DNA from: Nocardioides albertanoniae
GTDB lineage: Bacteria > Actinomycetota > Actinomycetes > Propionibacteriales > Nocardioidaceae
DNA: 64,000 nucleotides
Direction: 5' to 3'
Assembly (NCBI RefSeq): GCF_006716315.1
Contig: NZ_VFOV01000001.1
Coordinates: forward strand, 1,876,501 to 1,940,500
A model generated the notes under the pieces. It made no database searches. It was not told where the DNA came from and saw nothing but the letters and a program-made list of their open reading frames with translations. The translations under genes were made by a program, and so were the position numbers. Shown one piece after another: positions 33,702-41,912 of this stretch (position 1 is its first letter; the number at the start of each line of letters is the position of its first letter).

Positions 33702-34727
33702 GTGACTGACATCGAGTTCGGCCTGGACACCTTCGGCGGGGTCACCCACGACGCCGAGGGCAAGCCGCAGCACCACGCGCGGGTGATCCGCAACATCGTC
33801 GAGGAGGGAGTGCTGGCCGACCAGGTCGGGCTCGACTTCTTCGGAGTGGGGGAGCACCACCGCCGCGACTTCGCCGTCTCCAGCCCGGAGATGGTGCTCG
33901 CCACGGTCGCGGCTCGCACCGAGCGTCTGCGGCTCGGCTCCGCGGTGACCGTGCTCAGCTCCGACGACCCGGTGCGGGTCTTCGAGCGGTTCGCGACCCT
34001 CGACGCGGTCTCGAACGGCCGCGCGGAGATCGTCGCCGGGCGCGGCTCGTTCACCGAGTCGTTCCCGCTGTTCGGCTTCGACCTCGCCGACTACGAGGAG
34101 CTCTTCGAGGAGCGCCTCGAGCTGCTCGCCGCGCTCCTGAAGGAGGAGAAGGTCACCTGGGAGGGCCGCACCCGTGCGGCGCTGACCGACCAGGAGGTCT
34201 TCCCGCGCACCGAGAACGGCCTGACCGCCTGGGTCGGCGTCGGCGGCAGCCCGGAGTCGGTCGTACGCACCGCCCGCCACGGATTCGGGCTCTTCCTGGC
34301 GATCATCGGCGGCCCGGCCGACCGGTTCGCCCCCTACATCGATCTCTTCGAGCGTGCCCAGGACGAGTTCGAGGTGCCGCGACAGCGGGTCGCGGTGCAC
34401 TCGCCCGGGTTCGTCGCCGAGACCGACGAGCAGGCCCGTGAGCGCGTCTACGACGGCTGGTTGGCCATGCGCACGCGGATGGGCCGCGAGCGGGGCTGGC
34501 CGCCGCCCTCTTCCGGCGACTTCGAGCGCGAGATCGAGGGCGGGTCCCTCTACGTCGGATCGCCCGAGACGGTCGCGCGCAAGCTCGCCGGCACCATCAA
34601 GGTGCTCGGCGTCGACCGGTTCGACCTGAAGTACGACCAGGGCCAGCTGCGCCACGACGACCTGATGGCCTCGATCGAGCTCTACGGCACCCAGGTCGTG
34701 CCGCTCGTCAAGGACATGCTGGGCTGA
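33702..34727 (+). CDS. LLM class flavin-dependent oxidoreductase
   Basis: This 341-residue bacterial-luciferase-fold protein has EFGLDTFGGVTH, QVGLDFFGVGEHHRRDFAVS, RLRLGSAVTVLSSDDPVRVF and RAEIVAGRGSF, followed later by VGVGGSPESVV and GFGLFLAIIGG. This subgroup uses reduced FMN to oxidise small substrates; many members are uncharacterised. GTG 33702 is the only good in-frame start before the conserved region, and it has only a weak ggac site. It ends inside a long inverted repeat shared with the convergent permease gene. Confidence 0.92.
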   Translation: MTDIEFGLDTFGGVTHDAEGKPQHHARVIRNIVEEGVLADQVGLDFFGVGEHHRRDFAVSSPEMVLATVAARTERLRLGSAVTVLSSDDPVRVFERFATLDAVSNGRAEIVAGRGSFTESFPLFGFDLADYEELFEERLELLAALLKEEKVTWEGRTRAALTDQEVFPRTENGLTAWVGVGGSPESVVRTARHGFGLFLAIIGGPADRFAPYIDLFERAQDEFEVPRQRVAVHSPGFVAETDEQARERVYDGWLAMRTRMGRERGWPPPSSGDFEREIEGGSLYVGSPETVARKLAGTIKVLGVDRFDLKYDQGQLRHDDLMASIELYGTQVVPLVKDMLG

Positions 34728-34786
34728 CCCCCGCTGGGCTGACGGACTGGGTCAGCCCAGCCTGATCAGCCCAGCGGGGTCAGCCC
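34721..34786. terminator. Long inverted repeat containing both stop codons of convergent genes
   Basis: Left arm 34721-34742 and right arm 34766-34786 pair over 21 bases with one bulged C; an inner copy of tcagcccag lies between. The LLM stop (34725-34727) is in the left arm and the permease stop (34780-34782) is in the right arm. It is probably a bidirectional terminator that reaches into both coding ends. Confidence 0.8.
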
Positions 34787-36240
34787 AGCCAGCTCGAGAT
34801 CGGGTGGATCGCGAAGTAGACGACGAACATGACGGCGACCAGCCACATCAGCGGGTGCACCTTCTTGGCGTTGCCGCGTACGACCTGGATGAGGACGTAG
34901 GCCAGGAAGCCGGCGCCGATGCCGACCGAGATCGAGTAGGTGAACGGCATCAGCGCGATCGTCAGGAACGCCGGGATGGCGATGTCGGGGTCGGCCCAGT
35001 TGATGTCCTTGACCTGCTGCATCATCAAGAAGCCCACGAGAACCAGCGCCGGCACGGCGGCCTCCGACGGGATCACGGTGACCAGCGGTGCGAGGAAGGT
35101 GGTCAGCAGGAACAGCACGCCGGTGACGACCGCCGACAGCCCGGTGCGGGCGCCCTCGCCGACACCGGAGGCCGACTCGACGTAGGAGGTGTTGGAGGAG
35201 ACGCCACCGACACCACCGGCCGCGGCGGCCAGCGAGTCGACGACCAGGATGGAGCGCGTACGCGGCGGGGTGCCGTCCTTCTGGAGCAGCCCGGCCTCGG
35301 CGCCGATCGCGGTCATCGTGCCCATGGTGTCGAAGAAGTCGGCCAGCATGAGGGTGAAGACGAGCAGCACCGCGGTGACGATGCCGACGCTCTGGAACGA
35401 GCCGAGCAGGTTGAACTCACCCAGCGTGCCGAACGAGGGCCAGTCGATGACCTTGTCCGGCAGCGCCGGGACGTTGAGGGACCAGCCGGTCGGGTTCTTG
35501 GGGCCGCTCGCGCCGAGGCCGGCGATCGCCTCGACGATGATGGCGAGCACCGTGGTGACCGCGATCGAGATCAGGATCGCCCCGCGCACCTTGCGCACCC
35601 ACAGGGTCACGACCAGTGCGAGGCCGACGACGAAGACCAGCACCGGCCACCCCGCGAGCTGCCCGGTCGGGCCCAGCTGCACCGGGACCGTGGTGTTGGC
35701 GGCATCGGGGATGCGGCGTACGAAACCGGCGTCGACGAAGGCGATCACCGCGATGAAGAGACCGATCCCGACCGAGATCGCGGTCTTGAGCTCGCGGGGC
35801 ACGGCGTGGAAGACCGCCTCGCGGAACCCGGTCAGCACCAGCACGAGGATCACCAGACCCTCGATCACCACCAGCCCCATCGCGTCGGCCCAGGTCATCT
35901 GCCCGGCGATCGAGAACGCGACGAACGCGTTGAGCCCGAGCCCCGTCGCGAGCGCCAGCGGGTAGTTGGCGACGACGCCCATCAGGATTGTCATCACCCC
36001 GGCCACCAGCGCGGTGCCCGCTGCGATCGCGGCCAGGTTGTCACCGCTCGATCCGCCGAGGAGGTCACCGTTCGCGTCCTCCGCGAACCCGATGATGAGC
36101 GGGTTCAGCGCGACGATGTAGGCCATCGTGAAGAACGTGACCACCCCACCGCGCACCTCGCGCCCGATCGTGGAGCCGCGGGCGCTGATCTGGAAGAACC
36201 GGTCGACAGCGTTCGTACGCTCGGGGGTCGATGTGCTCAC
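34780..36240 (-). CDS. NCS2 family purine permease (guanine/hypoxanthine type)
   Basis: The 486-residue protein has about 12-14 membrane helices of the AzgA/PbuG subgroup. Supporting motifs are EVRGGVVTFFTMAYIVALNP at the N-terminus, ANYPLALATGLGLNAFVAF, the DFFDTMGTMTAIGAEAG block, and GVGGVSSNTSYVESASGVGEGARTGLSAV. This proton-coupled carrier probably imports adenine, guanine or hypoxanthine. GTG 36240 has an aagga site eight bases upstream; ATG 36249 lies directly on that site and is less likely. No purine riboswitch is visible upstream, but a 9-bp stem can form around the start region. Confidence 0.93.
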   Translation of the reverse strand: MSTSTPERTNAVDRFFQISARGSTIGREVRGGVVTFFTMAYIVALNPLIIGFAEDANGDLLGGSSGDNLAAIAAGTALVAGVMTILMGVVANYPLALATGLGLNAFVAFSIAGQMTWADAMGLVVIEGLVILVLVLTGFREAVFHAVPRELKTAISVGIGLFIAVIAFVDAGFVRRIPDAANTTVPVQLGPTGQLAGWPVLVFVVGLALVVTLWVRKVRGAILISIAVTTVLAIIVEAIAGLGASGPKNPTGWSLNVPALPDKVIDWPSFGTLGEFNLLGSFQSVGIVTAVLLVFTLMLADFFDTMGTMTAIGAEAGLLQKDGTPPRTRSILVVDSLAAAAGGVGGVSSNTSYVESASGVGEGARTGLSAVVTGVLFLLTTFLAPLVTVIPSEAAVPALVLVGFLMMQQVKDINWADPDIAIPAFLTIALMPFTYSISVGIGAGFLAYVLIQVVRGNAKKVHPLMWLVAVMFVVYFAIHPISSWLG

Positions 36241-36266
36241 GCCCCGCATCCTTGCAGATGCGGGGC
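36241..36266 (-). promoter_or_regulatory. Stem-loop at the permease start region
   Basis: gccccgcat (36241-36249) and atgcggggc (36258-36266) pair perfectly over nine bases around an eight-base loop that contains most of the aagga ribosome site. If the loop is exposed, initiation would be allowed; if the stem is extended, it would be blocked. A regulatory role is inferred only from the geometry. Confidence 0.45.
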
Positions 36267-36397
36267 GCCGGGATGTCGTTGGTTGAGCGTGAGCGCCGGG
36301 GAGCGTGTCGAAACCGACACGGTCGCCGCCGCGGCTCAGCTGATCGTTCGCACCGGGCAGCGTGCGACGGCTGCCTTCGCGATGCGTACGTCGGCGG

Positions 36398-38812
36398 TCA
36401 GTCGGTGTGGTAGACGGGCAGGTCGGCCTCGGAGGTGCCCCAGGTCCGGTTCGGCTCGGAGCCGACGTCGATGCGGACGGTGCCGCCTCGGTTCATCACC
36501 GACTCGGGCAGCCACGACTGCGTGCGCGCCTTGCCGTCGAGGGTGACCGACTGCACGTAGATGTTCTCGGCGCTCGCCTCGGGTGACTCGATGACGATGT
36601 CGACGCCGTTGCCTCGGTGGATGGTGACCTTCTCGAAGATCGGGCTGGAGACCAGCATCTCGGCACGGGCGGGGTCTTGGGGGTAGATGCCCATCGCGGC
36701 GAAGACGTACCAGGCCGACATGGTGCCGAGGTCGTCGTTGCCGGGGAGGCCGCGCGGGCCGGTGCCGTATGCCAGGGACGCCATCGCGCGGACCGTCTCC
36801 TGGGTCTTCCACGGCGCGCCGAGCGCGTTGTACATCCACGGCACGTGGATGCCGGGCTCGTTCGTGGGGTCGTAGCGCAGCGCGTCACCACCTGTGTACT
36901 GCCAGGACCCGTCGGCCTTGTGGAAGAACGCGTCCAGCCGCTCGATCGCCCGCTCGCGCCCGCCGACCGCCTCGGTCAGCCGAGCCACATCGTGCGGCAC
37001 CATCCAGGTGTACGTCGCGCTGCTCCCTTGTGCGAAGCCGGTCTGTGTCGACGGGTCGAAGCCGGCGACCCAGCTCCCGTCGGCGTTGCGGGCCTGCTGG
37101 TAGCCGCCCTCGGGAGCGGCCTCGGGGTTGAAGGTGTGCTGCCACCAGCCGGCCCGGTCCATCAGCGGGTCCGTCTCGGCGGCGGGGGCACCGAGGCGGC
37201 GACCCCAGTCGGCGAGCGAGTAGTCGGCCACGGAGTCCTCGAGGGTCTCCGCGGCGCCGCCCCAGCAGTGGCAGGTGTCCTGGGGTGCGTAGCCCTTGTC
37301 GAGATAGTCGGCCAGGTTCGGTCGCTGCCCGATGCACTGTCCCGGGCAGCCGTAGCTGGAGAGCCCGTCGGGGTGGGGCACGCTCGCCTGGCGTACGAGC
37401 GACTCGTAGGCGCCGGTGGCGTCGAAGTTGCGCACCCCGAGGGAGTAGAAGCCGGCCAGCGTCGGTGCAGAGGGGTCGCCGGTCATCACGTGCGTCCAGC
37501 CGCTCAGGTGGACCCAGCGGTCCCAGACGCCGCCGTGCTGGCGGGAGTAGGCGTGCAGCGAGCGGGCGAAGTCGCCGGCCACGCGCGGCTCCAGGAGGGC
37601 GAACAGCTGGGTGTGGGCGCGATATTGGTCCCAGCCGGAGAAGTTGCCGTACTGAGCCTGCTGGCCGCGCTCGATCCGGTGGATCTCCTGGTCGCTGCCC
37701 CAGTAGGTGCCGGCCACGTCGGAGATGACGTTGGGCTGTAGGTAGGAGTGGTAGAGCCCGGTGTAGAACGCCGTCTGCTCCTCCGAGGTGCCGCCGGCGA
37801 CCTCGATCGAGGAGAGCGCCCGGCGCCACTCGGACCGGGCATCCGAGGCGACGGATGAGACGGTGTCGCGCCGGCCGATCTCGGCGGAGAGGTTCTTCTC
37901 GGCCGCGGCCTGGCTGGTGTAGGAGATCCCGATCCGCATCCGCACGCTCTGGTCGCGGCGTGGGTCGAAGGCGACGTAGCCACCCGAGCCCTGCCCCTGG
38001 CGTGCGGCGCCGGTCTCGTAGCCCTCGCCGCCTCGCGCCTCGGTCGAGCCCGGCTGGAGCTCACCGTTGACCCAGGTGCCGTGCCCGCTGAAGGCGCGGT
38101 CGAACTGTGCGGTGAAGTAGAGCCGGTAGTAGGAGCGCTTGTTGCTCCCGCCGCCGTTGCCGCGCCGCCCGCAGAAGGCACCGGTGAGCACCGAGTCGCT
38201 GACCGTCCGCTTCGCCTCGTCGATCCGCGTCACCGCCGACTCGCTGCCGTTGAGCGAGTTGGAGGTGCGGAAGAGCAGGTTGGCCGGCTTGTCGGCCGGG
38301 AAGGTCAGCTCGCTGACCGCCGCTCGGGTCGTCGCCGCGGTGTCGACCTCGGCGCCGTTGGCCAGGCCCAGCCGGTAGTGTCCCGGCTCGGCCAGTTCGT
38401 CGTCGTGGCTGAATTCTGAGGCGTACGTCGCATCGGTGACGTCCGCGGTGGGGGAGCCGGTCATCGCGCCGGTGTGCGGGAAGATCGGCACGTCCCCGGC
38501 GGCCCCGGGGTGGCAGCCGGCGCCGTTGACGTGGGTCAGCGAGAAGCCGCGCAGCCGCGTCGTGTCGTAGGAGTAGCCGTTCGACGCGGCGGTGTTGGTC
38601 TGGTCGCCCGCCGTGGAGGTCGGGCTGAAGGAGAGCATCCCGAAGGGGCGTACGGCGCCGGGGTAGGTGTTGCCGCCGTTCGAGGAGCCGATCAGCGGGT
38701 CGACAAGGCCGACCGGGTCGAGTGCCGGAGGTGCTGCGCTGGCCATGCCGAGCGGGACGGTCGCACCGCCCAGCAGCGCGAGGGACAGGGCACAAGCCGC
38801 AAGGAGCCGCAT
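36398..38812 (-). CDS. Secreted GH92 family alpha-mannosidase
   Basis: The 804-residue exported protein has a Sec signal (MRLLAACALSLALLGGATVP, cleavage near SAAPPA). GH92 signatures run in order: PLIGSSNGGNTYPGAVRPFG, RLRGFSLTHVNGAGC, YHSYLQPN, GWDQYRAHTQLFALLEP, GDDALRYDPTNEPGIHVPWMYN-type segment and GNDDLGTMSAWYVFAAMGIYP with the catalytic acidic residues. GH92 enzymes are calcium-dependent exo-alpha-mannosidases acting on alpha-1,2, -1,3 or -1,6 mannosides such as N-glycans or fungal mannan. ATG 38812 fits the signal peptide and has a gggatgg site; 38824 is the alternative. It is divergent from the LacI gene across shared operators. Confidence 0.94.
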   Translation of the reverse strand: MRLLAACALSLALLGGATVPLGMASAAPPALDPVGLVDPLIGSSNGGNTYPGAVRPFGMLSFSPTSTAGDQTNTAASNGYSYDTTRLRGFSLTHVNGAGCHPGAAGDVPIFPHTGAMTGSPTADVTDATYASEFSHDDELAEPGHYRLGLANGAEVDTAATTRAAVSELTFPADKPANLLFRTSNSLNGSESAVTRIDEAKRTVSDSVLTGAFCGRRGNGGGSNKRSYYRLYFTAQFDRAFSGHGTWVNGELQPGSTEARGGEGYETGAARQGQGSGGYVAFDPRRDQSVRMRIGISYTSQAAAEKNLSAEIGRRDTVSSVASDARSEWRRALSSIEVAGGTSEEQTAFYTGLYHSYLQPNVISDVAGTYWGSDQEIHRIERGQQAQYGNFSGWDQYRAHTQLFALLEPRVAGDFARSLHAYSRQHGGVWDRWVHLSGWTHVMTGDPSAPTLAGFYSLGVRNFDATGAYESLVRQASVPHPDGLSSYGCPGQCIGQRPNLADYLDKGYAPQDTCHCWGGAAETLEDSVADYSLADWGRRLGAPAAETDPLMDRAGWWQHTFNPEAAPEGGYQQARNADGSWVAGFDPSTQTGFAQGSSATYTWMVPHDVARLTEAVGGRERAIERLDAFFHKADGSWQYTGGDALRYDPTNEPGIHVPWMYNALGAPWKTQETVRAMASLAYGTGPRGLPGNDDLGTMSAWYVFAAMGIYPQDPARAEMLVSSPIFEKVTIHRGNGVDIVIESPEASAENIYVQSVTLDGKARTQSWLPESVMNRGGTVRIDVGSEPNRTWGTSEADLPVYHTD

Positions 38813-38901
38813 GGCGAAGACCATCCCAGATCATGGTCTCGGCGGGGCGGAATCGGGGAAGGCCGAGGTGAACCTCAGGCGACGCTTTGCTGTTGGGTCT
38901 C

Positions 38902-38973
38902 TTGGCATCGATAACAAGGCTGAGTAGCATTCCCCGAAATCAGCGAGATCCCGGGGCGTGTTATCGATGCCAG
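38902..38973. promoter_or_regulatory. Two LacI-type operators between the mannosidase and lacI-like genes
   Basis: Site 1 (38902-38917, ttggcatcgataacaa) is a pseudo-palindrome of form TTG-NN-ATC-GAT-NN-CAA. Site 2 (38958-38973, gtgttatcgatgccag) is the same core in opposite orientation. A perfect 14-bp inverted repeat, 38903-38916 against 38959-38972, links them. The centres are 56 bp apart. Site 2 overlaps the start of the LacI gene, and site 1 lies in the leader or promoter of the mannosidase. This is the classical layout for a repressor controlling itself and its target. Confidence 0.78.
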
Positions 38974-40034
38974 ATCCAAGCGACACACTGACCACCCAGC
39001 TGCGCACGCCTGCGATGGCCGACGTCGCCAGGCTCGCCGGTGTCTCGGCTCAGACGGTCTCCCGCGCGCTGCGCGACCACCCGCACGTGCAGCCCGCGAC
39101 CCGGGCCAAGGTGCTCGACGCGGTCAGGCAGCTGGGCTACCGCCGCAACAACGCTGCCCGCGCGCTCTCCTCCGGTCGCAGCCACACGATCGGTGTCGTG
39201 ATGCACCAGACGGCGGCCTACTCCTCGGGCTCCTTCAGCCTCGGTGTCGAGCGGGCCGCCCGCGAGGCGGGGTATGCGATCTCGACCGTCACCGCCGCGT
39301 CGGTCAGCCCCGAGGCGGTCGAGGCGGCGCTCGCCCAGGTGATCGATCAGGGTGTCGACGGGCTCGTCCTCACTCTTCCGATGATCGGCACCACCCCACG
39401 CATCGACGAGCTCACCCGCGACCTGCCGACGGTGGCGACCGACGGCTCGCGTACGCCGGATGCCGAGGTGGTCGCGATCGACCAGCGCCAGATCGGTGCC
39501 CTGGCCACCCAGCATCTGCTCGACCTCGGCCACGAGACCGTCTGGCACGTCGCCGGCCAAGCTGCCTGGCTCGAGTCGGTGCGGCGCGAGGAGGGCTGGC
39601 GAGCGACTCTCGTCGACGCCGGCCGGGAGCCGCCGCCGATCCTCACCGGTGACTGGTCGGCGGCCTCGGGCTATCAGGCCGGGCTGATCCTCGGCCGCAT
39701 CCCTGAGGCCAGCGCTGTCTTCGTGGCCGGCGACGAGATGGCCTTCGGTCTGCTCCGTGCCCTGCACGAGCTGGGGCGCACGGTGCCCGACGACATCTCC
39801 GTCGTCGGTGTCGACGACATCCGGCTCGCGGCCTACGCCACCCCGCCCCTGACCACGGTCGCGCAGCCCTTCGACCAGGTCGGTGCGGCCGCCGTCAACC
39901 ACCTGATCGGCCTGATCGACGGCGTCTCCGAGCCGCCGTCCATCGAGTCGCCGCCGGATCCGCGGCTGATCATCCGGTCCACCACGGCCCAACGGAGCAG
40001 GCAGCACCCCACCACCGAAGGAGACCCGAGATGA
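38967..40034 (+). CDS. LacI family transcriptional regulator
   Basis: The 355-residue protein has the LacI headpiece MADVARLAGVSAQTVSRALR, the hinge NNAARALSSGRSHTIGVVMH, and a periplasmic-binding-like core (GLVLTLPMI, AIDQRQIGALATQHLLDLGH, PDDISVVGVDDI). ATG 38967 has ggggc ten bases upstream; GTG 38958 is an in-frame alternative. It probably represses the divergent GH92 gene and its own operon through the two matched operators, released by mannose or a manno-oligosaccharide. It overlaps the following secreted-protein gene (ATGA), so both are co-expressed. Confidence 0.93.
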   Translation: MPDPSDTLTTQLRTPAMADVARLAGVSAQTVSRALRDHPHVQPATRAKVLDAVRQLGYRRNNAARALSSGRSHTIGVVMHQTAAYSSGSFSLGVERAAREAGYAISTVTAASVSPEAVEAALAQVIDQGVDGLVLTLPMIGTTPRIDELTRDLPTVATDGSRTPDAEVVAIDQRQIGALATQHLLDLGHETVWHVAGQAAWLESVRREEGWRATLVDAGREPPPILTGDWSAASGYQAGLILGRIPEASAVFVAGDEMAFGLLRALHELGRTVPDDISVVGVDDIRLAAYATPPLTTVAQPFDQVGAAAVNHLIGLIDGVSEPPSIESPPDPRLIIRSTTAQRSRQHPTTEGDPR

Positions 40035-41851
40035 CCAGACGACTACCGAGGCTCACCCTGGCCGCGCTCGCGGTCACCGCGCTGGCCGCGACGACGCTGA
40101 CCTCGGCCCCGGCCTCGGCCGCGCCGGTGGCGGGCACGCCCACGGCCGCGGGCGACTACACGGTCACCGTCAACGTCGTCGGCCCGTGGGATCTCCCCGA
40201 CGACACCCCGGCGAGCCTCTTCACTGATAAGGACGGCAGCTTCCACCTCAGCCAGGCGCACGCGCTCTACGGCGCCACTGCCGAGCGCGAGTGGGAGTTC
40301 TTCAAGGGGCGCACCATCGACGACGTGGTGCCCGACACCGAGCTCAACGAAGCGGTCGACCCCGACGACCCGAGCGATCGCAACGCCGACACCACCGCGC
40401 GCTGCAACAACAGCCCGACCGGCGTCGAGTCGACCTTTCCGCCGGCCGGATCGTCCTACTCCCAGGCCAACTACTGCGACGTGACCGGCCTGTGGGTCGA
40501 CCCCGACACCGGCGACTGGTTCGGCCTGGTGCACAACGAGTTCACCCCGCAGCCCTTCGACGACGGGCTGCACTACGACGGTCTCGACTACGCGGTCTCC
40601 ACCGACCAGGGCCACACCTGGACGATCAAGGACCACGTGATCACCTCGCCCTACAGCACCGAGCGCGGTGACGACGAGGCGTTCCCGGAGTCGACCTACC
40701 ACTACGGCACGGGCGACCCGCGCCTGCTCGTCGACCACGCCTCGGGCTACTTCTACGTCTTCTACGGCTCGCGGATCGTCGACAAGGGCGGCAGCTGGAA
40801 GGCCTTCTACGGCCACGTCGCGCGCTCGCCGATCTCGGAGAAGATGGCGCGCGGCTCCTGGCAGAAGTGGTACGACGGCGCCTGGTCGCAGCCCGGCATC
40901 GGCGGTCGCGAGAGCACCATGGTCCCCGTCGACGACGAGCACCCCACCGGCTACACCGCGCCGGAGGACGAGTACGACCCCACCACTCCCGGCACCACGG
41001 CGGAGCAGGTCGCGGCGGGCGAGACGCCGCCGACCTCACCGCTGTTCGTGATGGACGTGACCTACGACGCCCATCTGGGTCTCTACATCGGCGAGCCGCA
41101 GAACCCCGACCAGAGCGGCAACGCTCCGCAGGAGATCTACGCGACCGACAACCTGGCCACGCAGAAGTGGTTCAAGCTCGGCGACACCGGCGACTACCGG
41201 ACCGCGTCGTGGTATCGGTGGTTCGTCGACGACGCGACCGGCACCAGCTCCGCCATCGTGGGCAAGCGGCTGCGGATGTACTGCTCCTTCGCCTGCTCGA
41301 CCACCGACGGGGTCACCTCCGACGACGAGTACGTCGACGTCACCATCGACGGGTCTGACCCGGCCGAGCCCGTGGAGTCGGGCGCCACGCTGCGGATCAC
41401 CAGCGAGGCCGGGCTGACGCTGGCCGCCGGCAGGTCCGGTCGGGTCACCTCCGTCGGCGACCCCGCGGCCCCCGGCACCGCGTGGACCTTCACCCGCACC
41501 GACGACGGCTCCTACCTCGTCGGCAGCGCCGACTCCGGCCGCCTCCTCGGGGTCGGCTCGACGACCGACGCCCACCGCGCCTGGGGCGCTGAGCCGACCG
41601 TGACGAAGGCCGCGAAGGGCGGGCCGAGCGTGGGCCAGCAGTGGTGGGTCGTCGAGGAGACCTCGCCCGCTGACGGCTCCAAGACCGGTGCCGTACGCCT
41701 CGTCAACCGCTACAGCGGTCTGGTGCTGGCGCTGCCCGACGACGGGGTCGAGACCACCCCGCTGCGTGCCTGGACGGACACCTCGGGCAGCGAGGTCGGC
41801 GCGGGGCGTACGGCTGCCGACCAGACCGTCGGGCTCACGCCGGTGGGCTGA
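40031..41851 (+). CDS. Secreted propeller-like protein with C-terminal ricin-type lectin-like domain
   Basis: The 606-residue exported protein has a Sec signal (LTLAALAVTALAATTLTSAP, cut near SAAPVA). Residues 45-440 contain repeated blade-like segments (YCDVTGLWVDPDTGDWFGLV, LDYAVSTDQGHTWTI, GTGDPRLLVDHASGYFYVFY, PLFVMDVTYDAHLGLYIGEP) as in five-bladed glycoside hydrolase-like propellers. From about residue 455 a beta-trefoil pattern appears (LRITSEAGLTLAAG, AWTFTRTDDGSYLV, QQWWVV, RLVNRYSGLVLALP). The catalytic residues are not certain. It is translationally coupled to the LacI gene and beside the alpha-mannosidase, so a mannan- or glycan-binding or -cleaving role is inferred. Confidence 0.78.
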   Translation: MTRRLPRLTLAALAVTALAATTLTSAPASAAPVAGTPTAAGDYTVTVNVVGPWDLPDDTPASLFTDKDGSFHLSQAHALYGATAEREWEFFKGRTIDDVVPDTELNEAVDPDDPSDRNADTTARCNNSPTGVESTFPPAGSSYSQANYCDVTGLWVDPDTGDWFGLVHNEFTPQPFDDGLHYDGLDYAVSTDQGHTWTIKDHVITSPYSTERGDDEAFPESTYHYGTGDPRLLVDHASGYFYVFYGSRIVDKGGSWKAFYGHVARSPISEKMARGSWQKWYDGAWSQPGIGGRESTMVPVDDEHPTGYTAPEDEYDPTTPGTTAEQVAAGETPPTSPLFVMDVTYDAHLGLYIGEPQNPDQSGNAPQEIYATDNLATQKWFKLGDTGDYRTASWYRWFVDDATGTSSAIVGKRLRMYCSFACSTTDGVTSDDEYVDVTIDGSDPAEPVESGATLRITSEAGLTLAAGRSGRVTSVGDPAAPGTAWTFTRTDDGSYLVGSADSGRLLGVGSTTDAHRAWGAEPTVTKAAKGGPSVGQQWWVVEETSPADGSKTGAVRLVNRYSGLVLALPDDGVETTPLRAWTDTSGSEVGAGRTAADQTVGLTPVG

Positions 41852-41860
41852 ACCCCTCGA

Positions 41861-41897
41861 CGGTGGTGTGGCCGGGTCGGGCCCGGCCACACCACCG
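41861..41897. terminator. Bidirectional hairpin terminator
   Basis: Arms 41861-41876 and 41882-41897 (starting cggtggtgtggccggg) are perfectly complementary over 16 bases with a five-base loop. They sit between the stop codons of two convergent genes. Confidence 0.85.
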
Positions 41898-41912
41898 GTC
41901 GCGGGTCGATCC

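Noticed and set aside
36241..36480. Purine riboswitch before the NCS2 permease
   Set aside because: I see only a 9-bp stem at the start region, without the conserved purine aptamer core.
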